A stretch of DNA of 64,000 nt from Streptomyces sp. DT2A-34 (GCF_030499515.1 NZ_JASTWJ010000001.1:9342001-9406000); one strand, 5' to 3'; shown: positions 52,759 through 61,557, counted from the stretch's first letter. Notes: generated by a model from the letters alone, not told the origin. Program-made: numbers and translations.

Positions 52759-52991
52759 GGCGCTCCTTCCGCAGACAGACCCCTCCAGCACGCTAAGCCC
52801 CACCCCCGACCCCGGCCAACCGGCGAACCTCACGGGAGCCGGGCGCCGCCACCGCCGTACACCTATCGGCAACCCGCACATCGACCCGCCGGTGCACGGC
52901 GAGGGCCTGGAGCGCCGGCTGCTGGGGCAGACCGCCGACCGGCCGGGCCTGACCCGCACCGATCGCGGCTGGGAACACCGGCCGGGGTGAC

Positions 52992-53384
52992 TCAGATCCC
53001 CGGTCGATACCGCAGCGGATGGTCCGCCGGCACCTCCACCAGCACGATCCGCGTCCCGTCCGGATCGGCGATCCACATCTCGACCAGCCCCCACGACTCC
53101 TTCACCGGCGGCCGCACGATCTCGACGCCCTTGCCGCGCAGCTCGTCATGCGCCGCCGCCACGTCCTCGACCTGCAGCCACAGCCGGACGGCCGGGGACG
53201 GCGGGGTCTCGGAGCGGCCGGAGACCTCCAGGAAGCCACCGCCGAGGAAGTACACGGTGCCGCGCTCCGGCCCCGTGCCGAACTCGCGGTGGACGGCGAG
53301 CCCCAACTGCTCGCCGTAGAAGACGCGGGAGCGCTCGGGGTCGGCGGGCTGGAGCAGGGTCCGTCCGCTCAGTACGTGCACCAT
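52992..53384 (-). CDS. VOC family protein, single domain
   Basis: A 130-residue protein from ATG 53384 (MVHVLSGRTLLQPADPERSR). One VOC domain pair: FYGEQLGLAVHREFGTGPER, YFLGGGFLEVSGRSE, RLWLQVEDVAAAHDELRGKG, GLVEMWIADPDGTRIVLVEV. The terminal Glu/Asp pattern is typical of glyoxalase-fold lyases or antibiotic-binding proteins. It is divergent from the GNAT gene 70 bp away. Substrate unknown. Confidence 0.9.
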   Translation of the reverse strand: MVHVLSGRTLLQPADPERSRVFYGEQLGLAVHREFGTGPERGTVYFLGGGFLEVSGRSETPPSPAVRLWLQVEDVAAAHDELRGKGVEIVRPPVKESWGLVEMWIADPDGTRIVLVEVPADHPLRYRPGI

Positions 53385-53454
53385 GCGGCCGGAGCCTAGT
53401 CGCGCGTTACGCTCAGCGATGCCCGACCCGCGCCCGAGAGTGGAGATGCGCACC

Positions 53455-54006
53455 ATGGAAACCGCTGCGACCCCCGCCGCCTCCGGACTCGTCTTCCGCG
53501 ACGCCACCGACGCCGACGTGGACGCGCTGGTCGCGCTGATCGAGTCCGCCTACCGCGGGGACTCCAGCCGGAGCGGCTGGACGACGGAGGCGGACATCCT
53601 CGAAGGGCAGCGGACCGACCCGGAGGGCGTGCTGCAGGTCATCAAGTCGACCGACAGCCGACTGCTGACGGTCGAGCGGGACGGGCAGGTCGTCGCCTGC
53701 TGCCAGCTCGAACACCGCGGCGACCACGCCTACTTCGGGATGTTCGCGGTCAGCCCGGCACTCCAGGGCGCCGGCCTCGGCAAGGTGATCATCACGGAGG
53801 CGGAGCGGCAGGCCCGCGAGACCTGGGGCGCGACCGAGATGCACATGACCGTGATCTCCGTACGGAACGACCTGATCGCCTGGTACGAGCGGCGCGGCTA
53901 CCGCCGTACGGGACGGATGACCCCGTTCCCGTACGGCGACGAGCGCTTCGGCATTCCGCAGCGCGACGACCTGCAGTTCGAGCTGCTGGTCAAGGAGCTG
54001 GCGTGA
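53455..54006 (+). CDS. GNAT family N-acetyltransferase
   Basis: A 183-residue protein. ATG 53455 is chosen because GTGGAG lies 9-14 nt upstream; 53446 and 53419 are alternatives. GNAT fold: LVFRDATDADVDALVALIES, RLLTVERDGQVVACCQLEHR, MFAVSPALQGAGLGKVIITE (acetyl-CoA pyrophosphate loop QGAGLGK), MHMTVISVRNDLIAWYERRG then YRRTGRM. It acetylates an amine of a small molecule or protein; substrate unknown. It is convergent with the GDPD gene. Confidence 0.93.
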   Translation: METAATPAASGLVFRDATDADVDALVALIESAYRGDSSRSGWTTEADILEGQRTDPEGVLQVIKSTDSRLLTVERDGQVVACCQLEHRGDHAYFGMFAVSPALQGAGLGKVIITEAERQARETWGATEMHMTVISVRNDLIAWYERRGYRRTGRMTPFPYGDERFGIPQRDDLQFELLVKELA

Positions 54007-54021
54007 CGTTCATACGGCTCG

Positions 54022-54705
54022 TCACGCCGTGAAGCGGGCGGTGCGTTTGATCTCGGGGTAGTCGGTGGTCGCGCCGTCCAGTTGCAGGGCCCTGACGAGA
54101 CGCAGGTGGTCCTGGGTGTTGACCACCCAGCCGATGATCCTGAGGTCCGCCTTGCGGGCGTGCTCCACGACCTCCAGGGTGAGTCGGCGGATGTTCAGGC
54201 AGACCGTTTTCGCGCAGACCGCGACGGCGCGGTCCACGATGTCGGTGCCGTAGCGGCTGGCGATCAGCGCGGTCCGTACCCCGGGCACCAGACGGGCGAT
54301 CTCGGCGACCGCCTCGTCGTGGAACGAGGACACCTCGACCCGGGAGACGAGGTCCCGCCCGGTCATCACCTCGGCGAGCGCCCGAGCCGCCGCGACGTCC
54401 TTGATCTCGGCCTGGAGCGGCGACCGCACCGCCTCCAGGACCTCTTCGAAGACCGGGACGTGCTCGCCGCGGCCCGCGTCCAGGGCGCGCAGCTCGGCGA
54501 GGGTCTTGTCGGCGATCGGGCCGGTGCCGTCGGTCGTGCGGTCCACGTCGGTGTCGTGCATGACGACGAGGGCGCCGTCCTTGCTCAGGTGGAGATCGAG
54601 TTCGATGGCGTCGAGGCCGGCCTGCTGGGCGGCGACGAAGGAACGGAGGGTGTTCTCGGGTTCGACACCCATGACTCCGCGGTGACCGATGGTAAGGAAG
54701 TTCAA
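54022..54705 (-). CDS. Glycerophosphodiester phosphodiesterase
   Basis: A 227-residue TIM barrel: IGHRGVMGVEPENTLRSFVA (catalytic His, metal Glu), GLDAIELDLHLSKDGALVVM then HDTDVDRTTDGTG (ExD metal ligands, second His), QAEIKDVAAA (Glu), and IIGWVVNTQDHL. It hydrolyses glycerophosphodiesters to glycerol-3-phosphate and alcohol. There is no signal peptide, so it is cytoplasmic and probably a lipid-turnover salvage enzyme. Confidence 0.94.
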   Translation of the reverse strand: MNFLTIGHRGVMGVEPENTLRSFVAAQQAGLDAIELDLHLSKDGALVVMHDTDVDRTTDGTGPIADKTLAELRALDAGRGEHVPVFEEVLEAVRSPLQAEIKDVAAARALAEVMTGRDLVSRVEVSSFHDEAVAEIARLVPGVRTALIASRYGTDIVDRAVAVCAKTVCLNIRRLTLEVVEHARKADLRIIGWVVNTQDHLRLVRALQLDGATTDYPEIKRTARFTA

Positions 54706-55105
54706 GATTCAACTCGCTTCCGTCGACGGCGGCTCGGCGTGCACGCGAACCGGAGCGGACTATTCGCGCGGCAGTGCCGCAGCCTAGTGGCCCAGGCGCG
54801 TGATGAACCCCACGTGTACACAGCGTTTGCGGCGGTGGACATGGCGTGCCTGGGTCGCATGCCCCCTGGTGGTCACCCTGGGGTGGGCGAGTCCCGCGGG
54901 GATTGACTGCCCGCCGCGAGCTTCCGCGCTGCCGGCCTCCCGTATGCCCACGCGCGGGCGGGGTATGCGCCATCCCGGTGACCGACAGGAAAAAGTGCGG
55001 TGACCATGAGGATGCGCAGGATAATTTCCGGAGGCTCCTCTTGCTGGGAGAAACCTCGTATGTATACGGTCTCCTTACGCGAGGTTCTCCCGTGGAGGAT
55101 GGGAC
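54706..55105. other. 400-bp divergent intergenic region, no gene; contains a leader hairpin
   Basis: No coding sequence is supported. The last ~100 bp upstream of the DUF6421 gene are less GC-rich and include the hairpin at 55046-55091. Confidence 0.6.
55046..55091 (+). promoter_or_regulatory. Leader stem-loop upstream of the DUF6421 operon
   Basis: GGGAGAAACCTCG pairs with CGAGGTTCTCCC (one bulged A), closing a ~21-nt loop that contains TATGTATACGG. It ends 14 nt before ATG 55106, next to the ribosome site GGAGG. It could be an operator, a leader RNA structure or an attenuator. Confidence 0.45.
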
Positions 55106-56503
55106 ATGACGGAAATTCTTGTGCAGGCGGCTTCGGGGGAGCAGGTTCCTCCCGCGACCAGGGTGGTGGAGCACCCGGCGTGGCCGGTGCTCAAGGATGC
55201 CGTGGAGCGGATCCGGCCATGGCAGTCCAAGGACGGGTCGATCGACTTCGACGCCGAGGGCGCGCCCGAGCGCGCGGACGCGGAGGCCGCCGTACGGCGT
55301 GTCGTGGAGGCCGTCGAGGAGCTCTCCGCGCTGCTCCCGCACGACGCCGACTATCACGCGGCCCTCGTGAAGGACCTCCAGCGCTGGGCCGAGGGCGGCT
55401 TCGAGGTGCCCGACTTCCTCGACTCCCTGCTGGCCTTCCAGCCCGCCGCGAACCGCGCGGACGGCCTCCAGCACCTCGTCGTCTTCCCGATGTACACGCA
55501 GAACGGCAACCCCGACCGCAACCTCGAGGCGGTCGTGCTGCGCATGGTCTGGCCGGAGTGGCTGGCCGAGCTGGAGCGCACCCGCTACGACAACCCGCTG
55601 TTCTGCGGCATCAAGTTCGAGGACTTCACGGCGGGCTACGACACCAACTCCGCGGTGCTCTTCCCGGAGACCATCGCCGTGCGCGAGGCGCCCGAGCGGT
55701 TCAGCTGGGGCGGCATCTTCTGCGACCGCGAGGCCGCCCGCTTCCGGCGCGTCACGGACGCCGCCGTCGACATCCTGGGCCTGGAGCTGCCCGAGGACAT
55801 CGCCGCGATGGTCCACGACCAGAAGCGCTGCGAGGAGGCCTTCGTGCTGTGGGACATGGTCCACGACCGCACCCACAGCCACGGCGACCTGCCGTTCGAC
55901 CCGTTCATGATCAAGCAGCGCCAGCCGTTCTGGATGTACGGCCTCGAAGAGCTGCGCTGCGACCTCACCGCCTTCAAGGAGGCTGTGAAGCTCCAGGCCG
56001 ACGGCGTCCCGCAGGCCCGTGACGTGCAGTACGCGGTGCTGTTCGACCGCATGTTCCGCTTCCCGGTCACCGGCGAGCGCGTGCGCAACTACGACGGCCT
56101 CGGCGGTCAGCTCCTCTTCGCCTACCTGCACAAGCACGACGTCGTCCGCTGGACCGACAATAAGCTGTTCATCGACTGGCAGCGCGCCCCGCAGGTCACC
56201 AACCAGCTGTGCGCCGACATCGAGCAGCTGTACCGCGAGGGCATCGACCGTCCGAAGCTCGTCCACTGGTTCGCCGGTTACGAGCTGGTCTCCACCTATC
56301 TCGCCCCGCACCCGGGATCCCGCTGGGCCAAGGGCCCGGACGCCCTGGACCTGACCCAGCCGCCGCGCAAGCTCGTCGATGACGTGCTTCCGGACGAGTT
56401 TCCGCTGAGCATGTTCTATGAGGCCCTGTCCAAGAAGCTGAAGAACGTGATCGCCTCCACTCGGGGCATCACGGCGGACAGCGCCGAGCGGGTCGCCGCA
56501 TGA
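55106..56503 (+). CDS. DUF6421 family protein
   Basis: A 465-residue cytoplasmic protein with no membrane segment. Conserved-looking blocks are LDSLLAFQPAANRADGLQHL then VVFPMYTQNGNPDRN, AVVLRMVWPEWLAELE, NPLFCGIKFEDFTAGYDTNS then AVLFPETIAVRE, WGGIFCDREAARFRRVTDAA, WDMVHDRTHSHGDLPFDPFM then IKQRQPFWMYGLEELRCDLT. The HDRTHSHGDLPFDPF segment, with its His/Asp cluster, followed by EELRCDL, looks like a metal-binding active site and recalls di-metal helical enzymes. It is first of a three-gene coupled operon (ATGA overlap with the SDR gene). The reaction is unknown; context suggests a biosynthetic or tailoring enzyme. Confidence 0.8.
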   Translation: MTEILVQAASGEQVPPATRVVEHPAWPVLKDAVERIRPWQSKDGSIDFDAEGAPERADAEAAVRRVVEAVEELSALLPHDADYHAALVKDLQRWAEGGFEVPDFLDSLLAFQPAANRADGLQHLVVFPMYTQNGNPDRNLEAVVLRMVWPEWLAELERTRYDNPLFCGIKFEDFTAGYDTNSAVLFPETIAVREAPERFSWGGIFCDREAARFRRVTDAAVDILGLELPEDIAAMVHDQKRCEEAFVLWDMVHDRTHSHGDLPFDPFMIKQRQPFWMYGLEELRCDLTAFKEAVKLQADGVPQARDVQYAVLFDRMFRFPVTGERVRNYDGLGGQLLFAYLHKHDVVRWTDNKLFIDWQRAPQVTNQLCADIEQLYREGIDRPKLVHWFAGYELVSTYLAPHPGSRWAKGPDALDLTQPPRKLVDDVLPDEFPLSMFYEALSKKLKNVIASTRGITADSAERVAA

Positions 56504-57288
56504 GCGACCGCACCACCACTGCTCAGGAGGCGAAGAAAATGGCGGGGAACGGAGCTCTCAGCGGTGCGGTGATCGCGGTGGCCGGCGCGGGCGGACCCGC
56601 CGGCCGGGCGGCGCTGCTGCGGCTGGCCGAGGCGGGCGCGACCGTCATCGGCTCGGACAACGACCCGGAGCGGCTCGCCGAGGCCGTGGACGCGGCGAGC
56701 TACGCGCACGGCGGTGCCACCGTCGTCGGGGACACGGTCGACCTGCTCGACCGCGAGGCCACCCGTGACTGGGCCACCCGGATCGAGAAGGACTTCGGCC
56801 ACGTGGACGGCCTGGTCCACCTCGTCGGCGGCTGGCGCGGCAGCGAGACCTTCGTCAAGACGAGCCTCGACGACTGGGACTTCCTCGAACTGTTGCTGAT
56901 CCGCACGGTGCAGCACACCTCGCTGGCCTTCTTCGAGGCCCTCCAGCGCAGCGACCGCGGACGGTATGTGCTGATCAGCGCCGCCGGCGCCTCCAAGCCG
57001 ACCGCGGGCAACGCCTCGTACGCCGCCGCCAAGGCCGCCGCGGAGGCCTGGACGCTCGCGCTGGCCGACGCCTTCCGCAAGGCCGGCGGCCCGGAGGGGC
57101 CGACGTCCGCGGCTGCCATCCTGGTGGTGAAGGCGCTGGTGCACGACGCGATGCGCGCCGAGCGACCCAACGCGAAGTTCGCGGGCTTCACGGACGTCAA
57201 GGACCTGGCCGACGCCGTCGTCGGCGTCTGGGACAAGCCCGCCGCCGAAGTGAACGGAAACCGTCTGTGGCTGACCGAGAAGCCGTGA
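56500..57288 (+). CDS. Short-chain dehydrogenase/reductase
   Basis: A 262-residue SDR. Cofactor loop VIAVAGAGGPAGRAALLRLA (a variant of TGxxxGxG), acidic residue in GSDNDPERL favouring NAD(H), NAG-like segment LVHLVGGWRG, catalytic Ser in LISAAGAS, and SYAAAKAAAEAWTLALADAF with the YxxxK dyad. It overlaps DUF6421 (ATGA) and the threonine-aldolase-like gene (GTGA), so the three are translationally coupled and probably act in one pathway. Confidence 0.9.
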   Translation: MSDRTTTAQEAKKMAGNGALSGAVIAVAGAGGPAGRAALLRLAEAGATVIGSDNDPERLAEAVDAASYAHGGATVVGDTVDLLDREATRDWATRIEKDFGHVDGLVHLVGGWRGSETFVKTSLDDWDFLELLLIRTVQHTSLAFFEALQRSDRGRYVLISAAGASKPTAGNASYAAAKAAAEAWTLALADAFRKAGGPEGPTSAAAILVVKALVHDAMRAERPNAKFAGFTDVKDLADAVVGVWDKPAAEVNGNRLWLTEKP

Positions 57289-58355
57289 ACCCTCCGAAGA
57301 CCGACGCCCGCCGCCATCACGACCCGGACGTCCGCGGTTTCGCCAGTGACAACTACGCCGGCGCCCACCCGGAGGTGCTCGCCGCCCTGGCCCTGGCCAA
57401 CGGCGGGCACCAGGTGGCGTACGGCGAGGACGCGTACACCGAGAACCTGCAGCGGATCATCCGCAGCCACTTCGGCGCCACCGCCGAGGCGTTCCCGGTC
57501 TTCAACGGCACCGGCGCGAACGTCGTCGCGCTCCAGGCGGTCACCGACCGCTGGGGCGCGGTGATCTGCGCCGAGAGCGCGCACATCCACGTCGACGAGT
57601 GCGGGGCGCCGGAGCGGATCGGCGGGCTCAAGCTGCTCACCGTACCCACGCCCGACGGCAAGCTGACCCCCGACCTGATCGACAAGCAGGCGTACGGCTG
57701 GGAGGACGAGCACCGGGCGATGCCGCAGGTCGTCTCGATCACCCAGAGCACCGAACTCGGCACCCTCTACACGCCGGACGAGATCCGCGCGATCTGCGAC
57801 CACGCCCACGCGCACGGCATGAAGGTGCACCTGGACGGCTCCCGGATAGCCAACGCCGCCGCCTCCCTGAACGTGCCCATGCGGACGTTCACCAACGCGG
57901 TCGGCGTCGACATCCTCTCCCTCGGCGGCACCAAGAACGGCGCGCTGTTCGGCGAGGCGGTCGTCGTCCTCAACCAGGACGCCGTCAGCCACATGAAGCA
58001 CCTGCGCAAGCTGTCCATGCAGCTCGCCTCCAAGATGCGCTTCGTGTCGGTGCAGTTGGAGGCCCTGCTCGCCAAGGACCTGTGGCTGCGCAACGCCCGC
58101 CACGCCAACGAGATGGCCCAGCGCCTCGCCGAGGGCGTGCGTGCCGTGCACGGCGTCGAGATCCTCCACCCCGTGCAGGCCAACGGCGTCTTCGCCAAGC
58201 TCCCGCACGACGTGAGCGAGCGCCTGCAGAAGCGGTTCCGGTTCTACTTCTGGGACGAGGCGGCGGGCGTCGTGCGCTGGATGTGCGCCTTCGACACGAC
58301 CGAGGAGGACGTGGACGCGTTCGTGGCGGCGCTGAAGGAGGAGATGGCGCGTTAG
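57285..58355 (+). CDS. Threonine aldolase family PLP enzyme
   Basis: A 356-residue fold-type I PLP enzyme. GTG 57285 overlaps the SDR stop; an in-frame start at 57267 is possible. Key blocks: RGFASDNYAGAHPEVLAALA, GEDAYTENLQ, FPVFNGTGANVVALQAVTDR, ESAHIHVDECGAPE (PLP-stacking His), KVHLDGSRIANAAASLNVPM (Asp that holds the PLP nitrogen), DILSLGGTKNGALFGEAVVV (Schiff-base Lys). L-threonine aldolases cleave beta-hydroxy-alpha-amino acids to glycine and an aldehyde; relatives also act as beta-eliminating lyases. Coupling with an SDR suggests the aldehyde or keto product is reduced or oxidised next. Confidence 0.9.
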   Translation: MNPPKTDARRHHDPDVRGFASDNYAGAHPEVLAALALANGGHQVAYGEDAYTENLQRIIRSHFGATAEAFPVFNGTGANVVALQAVTDRWGAVICAESAHIHVDECGAPERIGGLKLLTVPTPDGKLTPDLIDKQAYGWEDEHRAMPQVVSITQSTELGTLYTPDEIRAICDHAHAHGMKVHLDGSRIANAAASLNVPMRTFTNAVGVDILSLGGTKNGALFGEAVVVLNQDAVSHMKHLRKLSMQLASKMRFVSVQLEALLAKDLWLRNARHANEMAQRLAEGVRAVHGVEILHPVQANGVFAKLPHDVSERLQKRFRFYFWDEAAGVVRWMCAFDTTEEDVDAFVAALKEEMAR

Positions 58356-58387
58356 GCCGTCGCCTCCCTCAGTTCCCTCGGCATGGT

Positions 58388-59749
58388 TCAGCCATTGACG
58401 ACGATCGCGGCGCTGTTGTTGCGCAGGTTCGGGTCGAACTTCCTGATCTCCAGCTCGGGCATGTCGTTGACGGTGCTCACGGTCGCCCGTGCACCGCGTA
58501 CCACCCGCTCGATCTGCAGCGGGATCTCGAAGGTGTGAGACGCCCGGTCGTGCAGCCAGATGGGCGTCGCGCAGAAGCAGGAGGTGTCGGGGCCCGGTTC
58601 ATCCGGGTCCGACGACCAGCAGTTGTCCATGTCCAGGACCGTGGTGCCCTCCGGCGCCTGGAACCGCACCACGGCGACCGGTGCGCCCGCGCCCAGCGAC
58701 GCCACCCACGCCGGGCCCCGGTTGTACACGGTGACGCGGGCGGTCACGGTGTCGCCGACCGCCCCGCCCACCTTGCTGCCGGTGAGCTTCAGGTCGGCGG
58801 TGTTCCTGGCGTCGAGGATGACGGTCCGGTAGTTGTCCGACAGATCGAGGTCGTCCTCCCCGGCGGCGGCCCGCTGCGCCGCCACGGGCCGCAGGTTCAG
58901 CTCGGGGCCCGTCCCCGGGGTCCACGTCGCGTCGCCGCGGGCCTCTGCCAGCGCCTCGTCGGAGTACGGCAGGACGGAGTGGTCGAACCGCTCGTACAGC
59001 GCCTTGCGCCCCACACGGAGCCCGGTGACCAGCTCGTACCGCTCACCCGGAGCCACCGCCTCGTCCAGCACGCACAGCGCGGACGTACCGGTCGCGTGCT
59101 CGTGGTACTCGCAGTTGGAGTGCCGCTCCCTGAACCGCAGCCCGTACGACGCGTTGACCCACAGCAGCGTGCGATCCACGGCGCGGTTGCCGCTGTTGCC
59201 GACCGTCGCCCGCACCTCGGTGTTCGTGCCGGGCCTGAGGTCCCGCTGGTACTCGGCCTGGCTGAGCCCGAGGTCCGGGCCGTCGCCCAAGGTGATCCGG
59301 GTCTCCGCCGGATACGCCGTCAGGTCCCCGGCGGCGGCCGAGTAGCGCACATACCCGGACGCGCCGAGGTCGGCGTCCGGCAGCGCGCCGAGTCCCAGCC
59401 GGGCGGCCGCCACGCCGTCCGTCCCAGGCGGCATCTCCGGGAAGTCGCAGACCGCCTCGACCGCCGACTCGGGCACGCAGTTCGCGGGCCATGACACCCG
59501 CGCGAAGGACGCGATCTCGCTCGCGTCCACGGTCAGCCGGCCGGCCGGCACACCGTTCTCGGTGTTGTCGTGGGTGACCCGTACATCGAGGGTGCGCCGC
59601 GGCGCACCGCCGTCCGCGTCCGGCACGGGCAGCACCGTGTCGGACGGCACGCTGATCCACAGCTGGTCGGACGAGGCATGCACGGGCCCGGCCCCGACCG
59701 CGGCCAGGGCACAGCCGGCGATCGCGGCTCCGAGCAGACGATGCTTCAT
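58388..59749 (-). CDS. Secreted hypothetical protein with repeated Ig-like/DUF11-like strands
   Basis: A 453-residue protein. The signal peptide KHRLLGAAIAGCALAAVGAG ... VHA is followed by all-beta repeats: LDVRVTHDNTENGVPAGRLT, EVRATVGNSGNRAVDRTLLW, DLKLTGSKVGGAVGDTVTAR then VTVYNRGPAWVA, typical of CARDB/DUF11 adhesion-like domains (NxG and NRGP turns). Cys pairs (ANCVPESAVEAVCDFP, NCWSSDP ... TSCFCATP) probably form disulfides. No sortase motif is seen, so it is released to the medium or loosely wall-bound. No enzymatic motif. It is convergent with the aldolase gene. Confidence 0.85.
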   Translation of the reverse strand: MKHRLLGAAIAGCALAAVGAGPVHASSDQLWISVPSDTVLPVPDADGGAPRRTLDVRVTHDNTENGVPAGRLTVDASEIASFARVSWPANCVPESAVEAVCDFPEMPPGTDGVAAARLGLGALPDADLGASGYVRYSAAAGDLTAYPAETRITLGDGPDLGLSQAEYQRDLRPGTNTEVRATVGNSGNRAVDRTLLWVNASYGLRFRERHSNCEYHEHATGTSALCVLDEAVAPGERYELVTGLRVGRKALYERFDHSVLPYSDEALAEARGDATWTPGTGPELNLRPVAAQRAAAGEDDLDLSDNYRTVILDARNTADLKLTGSKVGGAVGDTVTARVTVYNRGPAWVASLGAGAPVAVVRFQAPEGTTVLDMDNCWSSDPDEPGPDTSCFCATPIWLHDRASHTFEIPLQIERVVRGARATVSTVNDMPELEIRKFDPNLRNNSAAIVVNG

Positions 59750-59910
59750 GACTTCCCCCTTGTCGACGCTCTGTCCGAGGCCAGACCCGTGGCACGGGGG
59801 AGGGGTTGTAAGCGGGCGTCAGGTTGCGGCGATGTTCGGCCGTTCTTGAGACAGCACCGTCGCCCGGGGCACCAGGCGTCTGCATACCTATACGCTCACT
59901 GGAAAATAAA

Positions 59911-59940
59911 TTGACCCGAGTCCGGGCTGGCGCATACGCT
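59911..59940 (+). promoter_or_regulatory. Candidate promoter giving a near-leaderless transglutaminase-like mRNA
   Basis: TTGACC (59911-59916), 18-nt spacer, TACGCT (59935-59940). Only 8 nt separate the -10 from ATG 59949 and no ribosome site is present. ATACGCTCA occurs at the -10 and again 44 bp upstream (59890-59898). Confidence 0.5.
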
Positions 59941-59948
59941 CAGCTGCC

Positions 59949-60521
59949 ATGCAGCTGATTCAGCAAACCGCCGACCTGTCCGCGTACTTGGCCGCTGACG
60001 AGGTGATCGACCATCACCATCCGCTCGTCCGCAAGACGGCTGCCAGGCTGGCTGATGGCGTGGCGGACTCGTATGAATATGCGCGGGCGGCGTTCGAGTT
60101 CGTGCGCGACACCATTGCGCACTCACAGGACTCCGGCGATCTCCGCGTCACCTGGCGCGCCTCCGACGTCCTGGAACAGGGCACCGGCATCTGCTACGCC
60201 AAGGCCCACGCGCTCGCCGCGCTGCTGCGGGCCGAGGACATCCCGACCGCGCTGTGCTACCAGAAGTTCGAGGTGGTGCACGGACTGGTCGCCGTGCGTT
60301 TCAACGGCGCCTGGCATCGGCAGGACCCGCGGGGCAACAAACCGGGTGTGGACGCCCAGTTCTCCCTGAACGGCGAGCGGCTGGCCTTCGAGCCCGACCC
60401 GGCGTCCGACGAGACGGACTGTCCGCTCCTGTACGCCGCCCCGCACCCGGTCGTACTCGACACCCTCAAGTCCGCCCACGACCGGCCGCACCTGTGGCAG
60501 ACGCTTCCGACCGCACTCTGA
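59949..60521 (+). CDS. Transglutaminase-like cysteine protease-fold protein
   Basis: A 190-residue cytoplasmic protein. Transglutaminase-core triad: Cys in VLEQGTGICYAKAHALAALL, His in VVHGLVAVRFNG, Asp in WHRQDPRGNKPG. N-terminal helices (VADSYEYARAAFEFVRDTIA) complete the fold. Stand-alone members act as peptidases or isopeptidases of unknown target. It probably translates from a leaderless or near-leaderless message. Confidence 0.9.
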   Translation: MQLIQQTADLSAYLAADEVIDHHHPLVRKTAARLADGVADSYEYARAAFEFVRDTIAHSQDSGDLRVTWRASDVLEQGTGICYAKAHALAALLRAEDIPTALCYQKFEVVHGLVAVRFNGAWHRQDPRGNKPGVDAQFSLNGERLAFEPDPASDETDCPLLYAAPHPVVLDTLKSAHDRPHLWQTLPTAL

Positions 60522-60538
60522 TTCCCCGGCCAGGCGTC

Positions 60539-60592
60539 GCGCCCCAAAGGGGCGCGGGGAACTGCGCGACAAGCCACGATGGCGCCGCAGAC
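60539..60592. repeat. Streptomyces-type intergenic repeat (GGGGCGCGGGG family), short form
   Basis: GCGCCCC-AAA-GGGGCGC (60539-60555) is a perfect 7-bp hairpin that runs into GGGGAACTGCGCGACAAGCC and continues GGCGCCGCAGACG. GTCGCGC/GCGCGAC can form an outer stem. It lies between convergent genes (ends 60521 and 60643), as does the related element at 39438-39507. Probably a bidirectional terminator. Confidence 0.65.
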
Positions 60593-60642
60593 GACAGACG
60601 ACACATCGCGGCACCACCCAGCCGCCTCGCCCGGCGGAGCGC

Positions 60643-61371
60643 CTAGCGGGCTTCGGCCTCACGCACCTGCTCCGGAGTAGGTGCCGTGCCGCCGAGGTGA
60701 GCCGGCATCCACCAGGTGTCGTCGGCGTCCTTCGGCCGCACCGGGTAGGCGCGCTGCGCGGCCTCCAGGAGTTCCTGGACACGTTCGCGCAGCTGGCGGG
60801 TGATCGCGCCCGCGTACTTGTCCTTGGAGGCCTCGATCGCCTCGCCGACCCGGATCGTGATCGGGATGTGGCTGCGCTTGAAGTTGCGCGGGTGGCCCTT
60901 GGTCCACAGCCGCTGGGTGCCCCACACGGCCATCGGGATCAGCGGCACGCCGGCTTCCTGGGCCAGCCGCGCGGCGCCCGACTTGAAGCTCTTCAGGGTG
61001 AACGACTGCGAGATCGTGGCCTCCGGGAAGACCCCGACGATCTCGCCGGACTTCAGCGAGTCCAGCGCGTGCGCGTACGCCGCCTCACCCTGGTCGCGGT
61101 CCACGGGAATATGCTTCATGCCGCGCATCAGCGGCCCGGAGATCCGGTGCCGGAAGACGGACTCCTTCGCCATGAAACGAACGAGACGTTTCTGTGGGAG
61201 CGCCGCCAGTCCGTTGAAGACGAAGTCCAGGTAGCTGATGTGGTTGCTCACCAGCACAGCGCCGCCCGAGCGTGGAATGTTTTCCGATCCCTTGCAGTCG
61301 ATCTTGAGGTCCCACGCCTTGAACAACGTCTGGGCGAAACCGACGACGGGGCGGTAGACAAGCTCTGCCAT
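60643..61371 (-). CDS. 1-acyl-sn-glycerol-3-phosphate acyltransferase (PlsC family)
   Basis: A 242-residue membrane-associated enzyme. Motif I is VSNHISYLDFVFNG (NHX4D), motif II region GMKHIPVDRDQ, motif III VGVFPEATISQSF (FPEG-type, here FPEA), and motif IV PLIPMAVWGTQRLW. An N-terminal hydrophobic segment (YRPVVGFAQTLFKAWDLKID) may dock it to the membrane. It transfers an acyl group to lysophosphatidic acid or a related acceptor. The 186-bp gap upstream holds no supported feature. Confidence 0.92.
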   Translation of the reverse strand: MAELVYRPVVGFAQTLFKAWDLKIDCKGSENIPRSGGAVLVSNHISYLDFVFNGLAALPQKRLVRFMAKESVFRHRISGPLMRGMKHIPVDRDQGEAAYAHALDSLKSGEIVGVFPEATISQSFTLKSFKSGAARLAQEAGVPLIPMAVWGTQRLWTKGHPRNFKRSHIPITIRVGEAIEASKDKYAGAITRQLRERVQELLEAAQRAYPVRPKDADDTWWMPAHLGGTAPTPEQVREAEAR

Positions 61372-61557
61372 GGACGGGGTGGACCCTTCCTTCTGTGCCT
61401 GGGAAGGAAGCTCCCAGTGGGAAAGTTACGCAGCCGTAGGTTTACGGCATCTCGCAGATCGTGCCCCAAGAACGGCCGGGGAGCCAGTCCCAGTGCCTGT
61501 GAACCGCGAGATCCTCGTCACGTCGACCGTGATCCACCTCGGATTTTGAAGGCGCCC

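Noticed and set aside
52759..52991. Possible small gene (about 80 codons) upstream of the two-domain VOC gene
   Set aside because: No recognisable motif, and its 5' end overlaps the VOC start on the other strand; left as non-coding.
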